Shown here one piece after another: positions 35,414 to 44,443 of a stretch of 64,000 nucleotides of DNA. Position numbers and translations under genes: made by a program. Each line of letters starts with the position of its first letter. Positions within the stretch are counted from its first letter, which is position 1. The notes beneath the pieces are model-generated. The model was not told the origin of the DNA, ran no database searches, and worked only from the letters and a program-made list of their open reading frames with translations. The DNA comes from Flavobacterium lipolyticum (lineage in GTDB: Bacteria; Bacteroidota; Bacteroidia; Flavobacteriales; Flavobacteriaceae): NCBI RefSeq assembly GCF_020905335.1, contig NZ_JAJJMN010000001.1:496001-560000 (forward strand), given 5' to 3'.

Positions 35414-36814
35414 TTGAAACCATTTACACTCAACACACACTACAAACAAATTCTGGCAGACACCATTACACCGGTAAGTGTTTATTTTAAAATCAGAGAC
35501 AAATTCCCAAATAGCTTACTATTGGAAAGTAGTGATTATCATGGAAATGATAATAGTTTCTCTTACATCTGCTGCAACCCTATTGCAACCATTAAAATTG
35601 AGAACGAAATCATTTCAAAAACTTTTCCTGACGGAACGAAAGAACGAATCACTATCGACAGTTCAACGAATATTCCGGAAATTATTCAGGAATTTTCGAG
35701 CCAATTCCAATCAGAAAAAAATGATTTTAAATTTATCAATAATGGTTTATTTGGATACATTTCTTACGATGCTGTTCGTTATTTTGAAAAAGTTTCGATT
35801 GCCAAAAAAGACAGAGCTACCTCAATTCCTGATGTATTTTATGCTGTTTATCAAAACATCATTGCCATCAATCACTTTAAAAACGAAGCGTACATTTTTT
35901 GTCATAGTGTTGATGGAAGAAATAATATTTCGGAGATCGAACAATTATTACAATCGAGAAATATAGCATCTTACAAATTCAGCAAGGAAGGCGAAGGTTT
36001 CTCTAATTTAACCGATGACGAATTCAAACACAATGTAGCTTTAGCCAAAAAACACTGCTTCCGTGGAGATGTTTTTCAACTGGTACTTTCACGTCGTTTT
36101 ACCCAAGGTTTCAAAGGCGATGAATTCAACGTATATCGAGCTTTACGAAGTATAAATCCTTCTCCGTACTTATTCTTCTTCGATTATGGTGATTTCAAAA
36201 TATTTGGGTCTTCACCTGAGGCACAAATAATTGTAAAAAACAGAAAAGCCGAAATTCATCCTATAGCCGGAACTTTCAAAAGAACCGGAAATGACGAACA
36301 GGACGCTGTTTTAGCCAAACAACTATCAGAAGATAAAAAGGAGAACAGTGAACACGTGATGCTTGTCGATTTGGCCAGAAATGATTTAAGCCGAAATGGA
36401 CATGATGTAAATGTTGAAAAATACAGAGAAGTTCAGTTTTTCTCGCATGTAATTCATTTGGTTTCCAAAGTAACCGGTTATTTACATGAAAAAGCAACCA
36501 CTATGCAGGTGGTAGCCGATACTTTCCCGGCAGGAACTTTAAGTGGAGCTCCAAAACACAGAGCCATGCAACTGATCGAAGATTATGAAAAAACAAATCG
36601 TAATTTCTACGGAGGAGCCATTGGGTTCATGGATTTTGAAGGTAATTTCAATCACGCTATTATGATTCGAACTTTCCTGAGTAAAAACCACCAATTACAC
36701 TGCCAGGCTGGTGCCGGAATTGTTGCCAGTTCTGATGAAGAAAGTGAAATGCAGGAAGTTTACAACAAACTAAGAGCCTTGAATACAGCCTTAGAGATGG
36801 CAGAGAAAATATAA
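35414..36814 (+). CDS. trpE: Anthranilate synthase component I
   Basis: The 466-residue enzyme converts chorismate and ammonia (from TrpG) to anthranilate. The LLESS motif of the tryptophan feedback site is near the N-terminus. The chorismate-binding half carries VFQLVLSRRF, GSSPEAQII, HPIAGTFKRTG, VDLARNDLSRNG and TLSGAPKHRAM, ending with AGAGIVASSDEESE. The only in-frame start is a TTG at 35414, since no ATG is available between the attenuator and the conserved region. This suggests deliberately modest translation. Confidence 0.96.
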   Translation: MKPFTLNTHYKQILADTITPVSVYFKIRDKFPNSLLLESSDYHGNDNSFSYICCNPIATIKIENEIISKTFPDGTKERITIDSSTNIPEIIQEFSSQFQSEKNDFKFINNGLFGYISYDAVRYFEKVSIAKKDRATSIPDVFYAVYQNIIAINHFKNEAYIFCHSVDGRNNISEIEQLLQSRNIASYKFSKEGEGFSNLTDDEFKHNVALAKKHCFRGDVFQLVLSRRFTQGFKGDEFNVYRALRSINPSPYLFFFDYGDFKIFGSSPEAQIIVKNRKAEIHPIAGTFKRTGNDEQDAVLAKQLSEDKKENSEHVMLVDLARNDLSRNGHDVNVEKYREVQFFSHVIHLVSKVTGYLHEKATTMQVVADTFPAGTLSGAPKHRAMQLIEDYEKTNRNFYGGAIGFMDFEGNFNHAIMIRTFLSKNHQLHCQAGAGIVASSDEESEMQEVYNKLRALNTALEMAEKI

Positions 36815-36849
36815 GTCATTTTGTTTCAGGTTTGTCTGCGTTACAACAA

Positions 36850-36925
36850 CGTGAAACTTAAAACTTAAAACTTAAAACTTGAAACTTGAAACTTGAAACA
36901 AAAAGAACCTGAAGCTTGAAACAAA
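36850..36925. repeat. TTTCAAG-class micro-repeat in the trpE-lipoprotein spacer
   Basis: GAAACTTAAAACTTAAAACT and CTTGAAACTTGAAACTTGAAAC are near-perfect 7- to 10-bp tandem repeats. Related blocks lie at 38066-38130 and 39621-39700, also between trp genes. Confidence 0.85.
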
Positions 36926-36962
36926 ACTAAAAAAACAACCATAAACCCAACCTAAAAAAACG

Positions 36963-37412
36963 ATGAAGAACATTATTCCATTTTTGATTGCCATTGTATT
37001 ATTTACTTCCTGTGAAGCTAAAAAAGAATCAAACACACTTCCTTTAAGCGGAACCTGGCGTCTGATATCAGCTGAAACCACCGAAAAAGATTCTACGTTC
37101 TCAACTTTCAATCCGAAAACAAAAATGATTAAAATTATAAATGATAGCCATTTTGCTTTTTTTAATCATGATTTAAATAGCGGTAAGGATTCAACGAATG
37201 CGGTTTTCTTTGGCGGAGGTGGAAAATATACTTTAAAAGACAGTATTTATACCGAAAATCTGGAATACTTCAATAACCGTCAATGGGAAAACAATAAGTT
37301 TGAGTTTGTTGTAAAAATTAAAAACGATACTCTGATTCAAAAGGGAATCGAAAAATTAGAAAAATTAGGAATCGATCGTATTATCACTGAAAAGTACGTT
37401 CGGGAGAAATAA
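36963..37412 (+). CDS. Small lipocalin-like lipoprotein inside the trp operon
   Basis: The 149-residue product has a lipoprotein signal (LFTSC, Cys at about residue 18). The remainder starts with LSGTWRLISAETTEKD and consists of alternating strands, in the style of Bacteroidota lipocalin-like domains. No ligand or function can be stated. It lies between trpE and trpG on the same strand, with repeat-filled spacers on each side, so it is probably a passenger in the operon. Confidence 0.75.
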   Translation: MKNIIPFLIAIVLFTSCEAKKESNTLPLSGTWRLISAETTEKDSTFSTFNPKTKMIKIINDSHFAFFNHDLNSGKDSTNAVFFGGGGKYTLKDSIYTENLEYFNNRQWENNKFEFVVKIKNDTLIQKGIEKLEKLGIDRIITEKYVREK

Positions 37413-37429
37413 ACAGAAATCAGTTGCCA

Positions 37430-37492
37430 GTCACAGTATTCAGTCTCAGTAAACTTAGCACCTGAGAATCTTAGCAACTTAGAACCTTAAAA
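37430..37492. repeat. CTTAG-class micro-repeat before trpG
   Basis: CAGTCACAGTATTCAGTCTC is followed by CTTAGCACCTGAGAATCTTAG and ACTTAGAACCTT, the same class as at 25455, 38583 and 49523. Confidence 0.75.
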
Positions 37493-37494
37493 AA

Positions 37495-38061
37495 ATGAAA
37501 AAAATATTAGTTATAGACAATTACGATAGTTTCACTTATAATTTAGTACACTATCTGGAAGATTTAAACTGTGAAGTTACGGTATACAGAAACGATGAGT
37601 TTGATATTGATGAAATTGCATCTTTTGAAAAAATACTACTTTCACCAGGTCCCGGCATACCGGATGAAGCAGGGTTATTAAAAGCGGTGATTCAGAAATA
37701 TGCTCCAACAAAAAGTATTTTAGGCGTTTGTTTAGGACAACAGGCTATCGGAGAAGTTTTCGGAGGAACACTTTCAAACCTGGACAAGGTATATCATGGT
37801 GTCGCTACAAATGTAAAAACAGTAGTTTCAGACGAAATTTTGTTCGAAGGTTTGGGTAACGAATTCGAAGTTGGTCGCTACCATTCCTGGGTTGTTGATG
37901 CCAACTTGCCCGATGTTCTTGAAGCCACTTCAGTTGATGAAAACGGACAAATCATGTCTTTAAGACACAAAACTTTTGATGTAAGAGGTGTACAATTTCA
38001 TCCGGAAAGTGTTCTGACACCAAAAGGAAAAAGGATTTTAGAGAATTGGATTAAGAGTTAG
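37495..38061 (+). CDS. trpG: Anthranilate synthase component II (glutamine amidotransferase)
   Basis: The 188-residue class I amidotransferase has DNYDSFTYNLVHY at the front, the oxyanion loop PGPG and the nucleophile Cys79 in GVCLGQQAIGE. The His/Glu pair is in VQFHPESVLTPKG. It supplies ammonia from glutamine to TrpE. It is a separate gene, not fused to trpD as in enterobacteria. A lipoprotein gene separates it from trpE. Confidence 0.96.
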   Translation: MKKILVIDNYDSFTYNLVHYLEDLNCEVTVYRNDEFDIDEIASFEKILLSPGPGIPDEAGLLKAVIQKYAPTKSILGVCLGQQAIGEVFGGTLSNLDKVYHGVATNVKTVVSDEILFEGLGNEFEVGRYHSWVVDANLPDVLEATSVDENGQIMSLRHKTFDVRGVQFHPESVLTPKGKRILENWIKS

Positions 38062-38065
38062 TAAA

Positions 38066-38130
38066 AAAATAGTTTCAAGTTTTAGGTTTCAAGTTATTGT
38101 AACCTGAAATCTGAAACCTGACACTGAATA
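38066..38130. repeat. TTTCAAG-class micro-repeat after trpG
   Basis: GTTTCAAGTTTTAGGTTTCAAG and CCTGAAATCTGAAACCTGA are inverted and tandem short repeats that form a hairpin. Confidence 0.75.
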
Positions 38131-38133
38131 ACG

Positions 38134-38541
38134 ATGGAAATACAAATCAAAGAAACTAAAGATATTAATATTGAGGAAATAATAGTACTGTACAAAGCAA
38201 ACGAATGGAGTTCTGCTCACAAACCAAATGAATTGTACAATGGTCTTTTAAATTCTGAAACTTTAATAACAGCCTGGGAAGGAAAAAAATTAATAGGACT
38301 AGGAAATGCTATTTCTGATGGGCATTTAACCGTTTATTATCCACATTTACTAATACTTCCGGAATATCAGGGAAAAGGGATCGGAAAATTAATTTTGGAT
38401 AAGATGCTCGAAAAATATCGTCATTTTCATATGCAAATGCTGACTGCTGACGGAAAATCAGTTGACTTCTATAAAAAGAATGGATTTGAACGCGCGGGAA
38501 AAACAGAGCCCATGTGGATTTATCAGGGGAATGAACATTAG
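38134..38541 (+). CDS. GNAT family N-acetyltransferase inside the trp operon
   Basis: The 135-residue protein has the acetyl-CoA loop in EYQGKGIGKLILDKM (about residues 88-102) and the C-terminal DGKSVDFYKKNGFERAG pattern. It resembles small YjgM-like acetyltransferases with no assigned substrate. It sits between trpG and trpD with short repeat spacers on both sides. Nothing connects it to tryptophan synthesis except position. Confidence 0.87.
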   Translation: MEIQIKETKDINIEEIIVLYKANEWSSAHKPNELYNGLLNSETLITAWEGKKLIGLGNAISDGHLTVYYPHLLILPEYQGKGIGKLILDKMLEKYRHFHMQMLTADGKSVDFYKKNGFERAGKTEPMWIYQGNEH

Positions 38542-38554
38542 AAAAAATTTACAG

Positions 38555-38624
38555 TCTCAGTCTCAGTATCCAGTATTAGTGAAACCTTAGGATCTTAGTA
38601 CCTCAAAACCTTAGCAACTTTAAA
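38555..38624. repeat. CTTAG-class micro-repeat before trpD
   Basis: CAGTCTCAGTCTCAGTATCC is followed by CCTTAGGATCTTAGTACC and CCTTAGCAACTT. The order (CAGTCTCAG, then CTTAG units) is the same as before trpG. Confidence 0.75.
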
Positions 38625-38626
38625 AA

Positions 38627-39619
38627 ATGAAAAACATACTAAATAAATTAATCAATCACGAAGTACTTTCGAAAGAGGAAGCCAAAGACGTGTTGATCAA
38701 CATCTCAAGCGGGGCTTACAACCCAAGTCAGATTTCGGCATTCTTGACTGTATTTATGATGCGAAGCATTACCATTGATGAACTTTCCGGATTTCGCGAA
38801 GCTTTATTAGAATTGTGCATTCGTGTGGATTTATCGGCCTACAACGCTATTGATTTGTGCGGAACGGGTGGTGACGGAAAAGATACTTTCAACATTTCGA
38901 CTTTAGCTTCATTCGTAGCTGCCGGAGCAGGAATAAAGGTAGCAAAACATGGAAATTATGGGGTCTCCTCTATTTCGGGATCAAGCAACGTGATGGAAAA
39001 AATGGGAATAAAATTCAGCAACGATCCGTCATTTTTAGAAAAATGCATTGATCAGGCAGGAATTTGTGTTTTACACGCTCCTTTATTTCACCCTGCTATG
39101 AAAAATGTAGGACCAATCCGAAAAGAACTAGCGGTAAAAACATTTTTTAACATGTTAGGTCCAATGGTAAATCCATCTTTCCCTAAAAATCAATTAGTTG
39201 GTGTTTTTAATTTAGAATTGGCGAGAATGTATGCTTATTTATATCAAAACACCGACGTTAATTTTACCATCCTGCATTCGCTTGACGGTTACGATGAAAT
39301 CTCGTTAACCGGTCCGACAAAAATCATTACAAGCGATATGGAAGGCATGTTGAAACCCGAGGATTTCAACGTTCGCCTTTTATCGCAAAGAGAAATTGAG
39401 GGAGGAAGAACCATCGAAGAATCAGCCGATATGTTTGTGAGTATTATTTCCGGAAAAGGAAGTGAAGCTCAGAATAATGTGGTTTGTGCAAATGCCGCAA
39501 TGGCCATTTCAACCGTAACCAAATGCTCTCCTCAGGAAGGTTTTAAGCAGGCCAAAGAAAGTTTGTTTTCCGGAAAAGGGCATCAAGTGCTTAAAAAATT
39601 ACAAGAACTAAGTAAGTAA
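38627..39619 (+). CDS. trpD: Anthranilate phosphoribosyltransferase
   Basis: The 330-residue enzyme transfers phosphoribose from PRPP to anthranilate. It shows the CGTGGDGKDTFNIST phosphate loop, KHGNYGVSS, and the RKELAVKTFFNMLGPMVNP segment of the anthranilate-binding region. The length is usual for TrpD. It is the third trp gene in the operon. Confidence 0.97.
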   Translation: MKNILNKLINHEVLSKEEAKDVLINISSGAYNPSQISAFLTVFMMRSITIDELSGFREALLELCIRVDLSAYNAIDLCGTGGDGKDTFNISTLASFVAAGAGIKVAKHGNYGVSSISGSSNVMEKMGIKFSNDPSFLEKCIDQAGICVLHAPLFHPAMKNVGPIRKELAVKTFFNMLGPMVNPSFPKNQLVGVFNLELARMYAYLYQNTDVNFTILHSLDGYDEISLTGPTKIITSDMEGMLKPEDFNVRLLSQREIEGGRTIEESADMFVSIISGKGSEAQNNVVCANAAMAISTVTKCSPQEGFKQAKESLFSGKGHQVLKKLQELSK

Positions 39620-39620
39620 A

Positions 39621-39700
39621 AAATAGTTTCAAGTCTTTTTTGTTTCAGGTTTCAAGTTGTTGAAACCGGGAACTTGAAACCTGAAACCTGAAACCAATAA
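39621..39700. repeat. TTTCAAG-class micro-repeat between trpD and trpC
   Basis: GTTTCAGGTTTCAAGTTGTT pairs with GAACTTGAAACCTGAAACC, forming a hairpin of short repeats. Confidence 0.8.
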
Positions 39701-39704
39701 AACA

Positions 39705-40484
39705 ATGAACATTTTAGATAAAATAATTGTAGATAAAAAACGAGAAGTCGTTCTGAAAAAATCAATCATTCCCGTTTCACAATTGGAAGCTTCTGTATTT
39801 TTTGGAAGAGAAACGATTTCTTTAAGTCAAAAACTGAAGACAAGTTCGACAGGAATAATTGCAGAGCACAAACGCCGTTCTCCGTCTAAATCTGTAATCA
39901 ATCATAGCTTCACAGTAGAAGAAGTTGTTAAAGGATATGAGAATGCAGGCGCCTGTGGAATTTCAGTTTTAACTGATGGAAAATACTTTGGCGGTTCATT
40001 AGACGATTTACTTCTGGCAAGAGCAAGTGTAAATATTCCGCTTTTGCGAAAAGAATTTATCGTCGATGAATATCAGATTTTAGAAGCCAAAGCATACGGA
40101 GCCGATTTAATTTTACTGATTGCAGCCGTTTTAACCCGCGAAGAAATCAAATCCTTATCGGAATTTGCCAAACAATTAGGGTTAGAAGTTTTACTGGAAG
40201 TACACAATCAGGAAGAATTAGAGAAATCTATAATGCCGAGTTTAGATATGATTGGCGTGAACAACAGAAATCTGAAAACCTTTGAAGTAAGTCTGGATTT
40301 CAGCAAACAACTGGCCGCTCAAATCCCAAATGATTTTGTAAAAGTTTCAGAAAGCGGAATTTCATCTATTGAAGCCATTTCGGAATTAAGACCCTATGGT
40401 TACAGTGGTTTCCTAATCGGAGAAAACTTTATGAAAACAGATAATGCCGGTCAGGCAGCAACTGAATTTATTAGACAGCTGTAG
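39705..40484 (+). CDS. trpC: Indole-3-glycerol phosphate synthase
   Basis: The 259-residue TIM-barrel enzyme closes the indole ring from CdRP. The catalytic Lys is in AEHKRRSPSKS. LLRKEFIVDEYQILEAKAYGAD, IGVNNRNLKTFEV and SESGI are also present. It is a separate protein, not fused to TrpF. Confidence 0.97.
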   Translation: MNILDKIIVDKKREVVLKKSIIPVSQLEASVFFGRETISLSQKLKTSSTGIIAEHKRRSPSKSVINHSFTVEEVVKGYENAGACGISVLTDGKYFGGSLDDLLLARASVNIPLLRKEFIVDEYQILEAKAYGADLILLIAAVLTREEIKSLSEFAKQLGLEVLLEVHNQEELEKSIMPSLDMIGVNNRNLKTFEVSLDFSKQLAAQIPNDFVKVSESGISSIEAISELRPYGYSGFLIGENFMKTDNAGQAATEFIRQL

Positions 40485-40655
40485 GCTGTAGGCTTTAAGC
40501 TTTAAGCCGTAAGCTGAAAACCGAAAAACTTTCTTAACATTACTAATTTAGCCTAAAGCTTATTGCTTAAACTCTAACCAATCGATAAAAAATAATACGG
40601 CATGAAACAAAAGCTTATAGCTTAATGCCTATTGCTTAAAGCATAAAAATAAAAA
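40484..40655. repeat. AAGCTTA-class micro-repeat between trpC and trpF
   Basis: GTAGGCTGTAGGCTTTAAGC, GCCTAAAGCTTATTGCTTAA and AGCTTATAGCTTAATGCC are variants of a short motif in both orientations. No gene is seen in the 174-bp gap. Confidence 0.75.
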
Positions 40656-40658
40656 AAA

Positions 40659-41321
40659 ATGAAACTAAAAATATGCGGCATGAAATATCCCGACAATATA
40701 CTCGAAACAGGAGCACTCCTGCCCGATTATATGGGATTTATTTTCTGGAAAAAATCCGCACGTTATTTTGACGGAACGATTCCGGAATTGATTCATACCA
40801 TCAAGAAAACTGGTGTTTTTGTAGATGAAACGGTTGATAACGTATTATCAACAGCAGACAAGTATCATTTACAAGCCGTTCAGTTACATGGAAAGGAAAC
40901 CGTAGAATTTTGCCAGGAACTGAGAGCTAAGATCGATGCCAAAATTGATGTAACTATTGAAATCATAAAAACATTCTCGATAGATGAACATTTTGATTTT
41001 GAAATTCTGGCACCTTTTGAAAAGGTTTGCGATTATTTTCTGTTTGATACAAAAGGAAAATTACCGGGCGGAAACGGAACCACTTTTGACTGGAAAATAC
41101 TGGAAAATTATAAATCTGAGAAACCAATCTTTTTGAGCGGTGGCATCGGAATTGAAGAAATACCTGCGATAAAGAACCTCAAAGTACCTATTTACGCTAT
41201 CGACGTAAACAGTAAATTTGAGACAGAACCAGGATTAAAGAATATAAGTCTATTAAGAAAGTTTCAGAAAAATCTAAAACCTGCTACTTTAAACCCAAAA
41301 CAACTATACAATGAATTATAA
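40659..41321 (+). CDS. trpF: Phosphoribosylanthranilate isomerase
   Basis: The 220-residue TIM barrel isomerises phosphoribosylanthranilate to CdRP. It starts LKICGMKYPDN (catalytic Cys in KICGM), and has VQLHGKET, the DTKGKLPGGNGTTFDW loop and FLSGGIG. The stop overlaps the trpB start by 11 bp, which suggests translational coupling. Confidence 0.95.
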   Translation: MKLKICGMKYPDNILETGALLPDYMGFIFWKKSARYFDGTIPELIHTIKKTGVFVDETVDNVLSTADKYHLQAVQLHGKETVEFCQELRAKIDAKIDVTIEIIKTFSIDEHFDFEILAPFEKVCDYFLFDTKGKLPGGNGTTFDWKILENYKSEKPIFLSGGIGIEEIPAIKNLKVPIYAIDVNSKFETEPGLKNISLLRKFQKNLKPATLNPKQLYNEL

Positions 41322-42492
41322 TGTTAACGAAAAAGGATATTACGGAGAGTTTGGAGGCGCCTATATACCCGAAATGCTTTATCCGAATGTAGAAGAATTA
41401 CGTCAGAATTATCTAAAAATAACAAGCGAGCCAGATTTTAAAGCAGAATTTGACCAATTACTAAGAGATTATGTAGGTCGTCCTAGTCCGCTTTATTTTG
41501 CAAAACGTTTGTCGGAGAAGTACAATACTAAGATATATCTGAAAAGAGAAGATTTAAATCATACCGGGGCACATAAAGTCAATAATACTATTGGACAAAT
41601 TCTGGTTGCCAAACGCTTGGGTAAAAAAAGAATTATCGCCGAAACTGGTGCCGGTCAGCATGGTGTGGCAACCGCTACAGTATGTGCTTTAATGGGAATG
41701 GAATGTATCGTGTATATGGGTGAAATTGACATCGCACGTCAGGCACCAAACGTGGCACGTATGAAAATGTTAGGCGCCGAAGTTCGTCCGGCACTTTCAG
41801 GCTCCAAAACATTAAAAGATGCTACCAATGAGGCGATTCGTGATTGGATTAACAATCCCGTAGATACACATTATATCATAGGTTCAGCAATTGGACCACA
41901 CCCCTATCCCGATATGGTTACCCGTTTTCAAAGTGTCATTTCAGAAGAAATCAAATGGCAGTTAAAAGCAAAAGAAGGACGTGAAAATCCTGATTATGTA
42001 GTAGCTTGTATTGGTGGAGGAAGTAATGCGGCCGGAACTTATTATCACTTTCTACACGAACCTGAAGTGGGAATTATTGCCGTAGAAGCTGCCGGAAAAG
42101 GTGTAGACAGCGGTCATAGCGCCGCCACCAGTAAATTAGGGAAAATGGGAATTATTCACGGCTGTAAAACCCTTTTGATGCAAACTCCGGACGGACAAAT
42201 TACCGAACCGTATTCTATTTCTGCCGGTCTTGATTATCCCGGAGTTGGTCCTATGCATGCCCATCTGGCGCAAACCGGTCGCGGGGAATTCTTTTCTGTA
42301 ACTGATGATGATGCAATGAACGCAGGTTTACAGCTTACCAAACTGGAAGGAATTATTCCGGCAATTGAAAGTGCACATGCTTTTGCTGTTTTAGATCAGA
42401 AGAAATTCAAGCCAAGCGATATTGTAGTGATCAGTCTTTCTGGTCGTGGAGATAAGGATTTAGACAATTATATTGATTATTTTAAATTGTAA
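41311..42492 (+). CDS. trpB: Tryptophan synthase beta chain
   Basis: The 393-residue PLP enzyme joins indole and serine. PLP-binding Lys89 is in HTGAHKVNN, the phosphate loop is GGGSNA, and the N-terminal YGEFGGAYIPE is typical of TrpB1. It partners with TrpA, which is separated here by two extra genes. Confidence 0.97.
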   Translation: MNYNVNEKGYYGEFGGAYIPEMLYPNVEELRQNYLKITSEPDFKAEFDQLLRDYVGRPSPLYFAKRLSEKYNTKIYLKREDLNHTGAHKVNNTIGQILVAKRLGKKRIIAETGAGQHGVATATVCALMGMECIVYMGEIDIARQAPNVARMKMLGAEVRPALSGSKTLKDATNEAIRDWINNPVDTHYIIGSAIGPHPYPDMVTRFQSVISEEIKWQLKAKEGRENPDYVVACIGGGSNAAGTYYHFLHEPEVGIIAVEAAGKGVDSGHSAATSKLGKMGIIHGCKTLLMQTPDGQITEPYSISAGLDYPGVGPMHAHLAQTGRGEFFSVTDDDAMNAGLQLTKLEGIIPAIESAHAFAVLDQKKFKPSDIVVISLSGRGDKDLDNYIDYFKL

Positions 42493-42505
42493 TAAGATAG
42501 CAACT

Positions 42506-42826
42506 ATGGAAAAGTTATTCTCTTACGGAACATTGCGATCAAAAGAAATTCAGATGCGCCTTTTTAACAAGGTGTTAATCGGAACCCGAGATCAGCTTCA
42601 TGGTCACAAACTAAAAAGTCTGCAAATCGAAGAAGAATTTGGAATGGCAGATTATGTTGTAGTTGTACCAAGCGCATCCTCTACGGACCCTATACACGGT
42701 GTTGTTTTTGACGTCACAAATGCCGATTTAGCCAAAGTAGATCTATTCGAATCTAATGCGTATAAAAGAGTTCAGGTAACCTTGAATTCCGGAACAGTTG
42801 CCTGGATTTATATCGAAAACAAATAA
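42506..42826 (+). CDS. Gamma-glutamylcyclotransferase-like (AIG2/GGACT) protein
   Basis: The 106-residue protein starts with EKLFSYGTLRSKEIQ and shows FDVTNADLAKVDLFES, the GGCT fold pattern with an acidic catalytic residue in the DLFE segment. An upstream start at 42473 would overlap trpB by 20 bp and add 11 non-homologous residues, so I use 42506. It may cleave gamma-glutamylamines or cyclise gamma-glutamyl peptides. It is an unusual member of the trp operon. Confidence 0.85.
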   Translation: MEKLFSYGTLRSKEIQMRLFNKVLIGTRDQLHGHKLKSLQIEEEFGMADYVVVVPSASSTDPIHGVVFDVTNADLAKVDLFESNAYKRVQVTLNSGTVAWIYIENK

Positions 42827-42835
42827 TTCTATACC

Positions 42836-43573
42836 ATGATTCTGGCAGCAGCACAAACAAAACCACTCCGCGGGGATATTGATTCCAACTTATTAGAGCA
42901 CTACCGTCTTGTTGAACTAGCCGTTCAGAATGGAGCAAAATTAATTGCATTTCCTGAAATGTCAATCACGGGTTACGAAAGAGAGTACGCTCAAAAACTG
43001 GCGTTTCAAAAAGACGATTCGAGATTAGATCGTTTAAGAAAATTAGCCGTAGAAAATAATATCGTCATCATTGCAGGAGCACCAATCCAAATTGAAACAA
43101 AATTATTTATCGGCGAATTTATTATTGCTCCGGACAATTCTGTTTCGATATACACCAAGCAATTTTTGCATGAAGGAGAAGACGATTTTTTTCAATCTTC
43201 GTTTGATTATAATCCGATGATTGAAATTGAAAATCAGAAAATTTCATTTGCTATTTGTGCTGATATTGACCATCCACAGCATCCGCAAAATGCATGTAAG
43301 AGAGAAGCAAATATTTATATTGCCAGTATTTTCTTTTCGCCAAACGGGATTCCAAATGCTTACAGGCATTTACAAAGTTATGCCGAGAAACATCAATTGA
43401 ATGTGCTGATGTCTAATTTCAGCGGAGAATCGTGGGGATCACCATCGGCCGGACAAAGTGCTTTCTGGAATAATAAAGGTGAACTTATTGAACAAATGAA
43501 CGATACAGATACCGGACTTTTATTGGTGGAATATCAAAACGAAAACTGGACCAGTAAAGTTGTAAAAAATTAG
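42836..43573 (+). CDS. Carbon-nitrogen hydrolase (nitrilase superfamily)
   Basis: The 245-residue protein has the catalytic triad Glu41 (FPEMSITGYE), Lys108 (YTKQFL) and Cys141 (ICADID). This marks the amidase/nitrilase superfamily, which hydrolyses amides or nitriles with a Cys nucleophile. A deaminated amide such as omega-amidase substrates is possible, but the exact substrate is open. It lies between trpB and trpA, 9 bp after the GGACT-like gene. Confidence 0.88.
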   Translation: MILAAAQTKPLRGDIDSNLLEHYRLVELAVQNGAKLIAFPEMSITGYEREYAQKLAFQKDDSRLDRLRKLAVENNIVIIAGAPIQIETKLFIGEFIIAPDNSVSIYTKQFLHEGEDDFFQSSFDYNPMIEIENQKISFAICADIDHPQHPQNACKREANIYIASIFFSPNGIPNAYRHLQSYAEKHQLNVLMSNFSGESWGSPSAGQSAFWNNKGELIEQMNDTDTGLLLVEYQNENWTSKVVKN

Positions 43574-43646
43574 TACAAATCCCTTAATCCGGGAGAAGAT
43601 AAAATTTAAACCTATCTAACTTTTGTTAGGAGAAAAAATAAAAACA

Positions 43647-44408
43647 ATGAACAGAATAACTCAAAAATTACAAGAAGATAAAAAGATTCTTTCTATTTAT
43701 TTCTCAGCGGGATATCCCAATTTGAATGATACCGTTCCCATCATTCAGGATTTAGAAAAAAATGGTGTTGATTTAATCGAAATTGGCTTGCCTTTTAGTG
43801 ATCCTTTGGCTGATGGTCCAACCATTCAGGCGAGTTCAACACAGGCTCTTCACAATGGAATGACTACCCAAATTCTTTTTGATCAGTTGAAAAACATCCG
43901 CGAAAGCGTAAAAATTCCGTTAATTATTATGGGGTACTTCAACCCGATGCTGCAATACGGAATCGAAGAATTTTGTAAAAAATGTGCCGAAATTGGTATC
44001 GACGGCTTAATTATTCCGGATTTACCTGTTGATGTTTACGCAGACGAATACAAAGCAATTTTCGAAAAATACGGTTTAATCAATGTTTTCCTGATTACCC
44101 CTCAAACGTCAGAAGAGCGTATACATTTTATCGACAGCGTTTCAAATGGATTCATTTATATGGTGAGTTCAGCCAGCGTAACGGGTTCTCAGGCCGGTTT
44201 CGGAAATACTCAGGAAAGTTATTTCGAAAGAATTGCCCAAATGAATCTTAAAAACCCACAAATTGTAGGTTTTGGAATTTCAAACAAAGAAACATTTGAT
44301 CAGGCTACTAAATATGCCAAAGGGGCTATTATCGGAAGTGCGTTTATCAAACATTTAAGTGAAAGCGGTTCTGGAAAAATTAGAGAATTTGTTGGAGAGA
44401 TTCGATAA
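43647..44408 (+). CDS. trpA: Tryptophan synthase alpha chain
   Basis: The 253-residue TIM barrel cleaves indole-3-glycerol phosphate. LIEIGLPFSDPLADGPTIQ holds the catalytic acids and LIIPDLPVD follows. The ATG at 43647 is taken, because the in-frame TTG at 43623 adds only eight residues. It is the last trp gene. Confidence 0.96.
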   Translation: MNRITQKLQEDKKILSIYFSAGYPNLNDTVPIIQDLEKNGVDLIEIGLPFSDPLADGPTIQASSTQALHNGMTTQILFDQLKNIRESVKIPLIIMGYFNPMLQYGIEEFCKKCAEIGIDGLIIPDLPVDVYADEYKAIFEKYGLINVFLITPQTSEERIHFIDSVSNGFIYMVSSASVTGSQAGFGNTQESYFERIAQMNLKNPQIVGFGISNKETFDQATKYAKGAIIGSAFIKHLSESGSGKIREFVGEIR

Positions 44409-44443
44409 TTAATTTTTCTACTAAATATATAATACTGTCTAGT

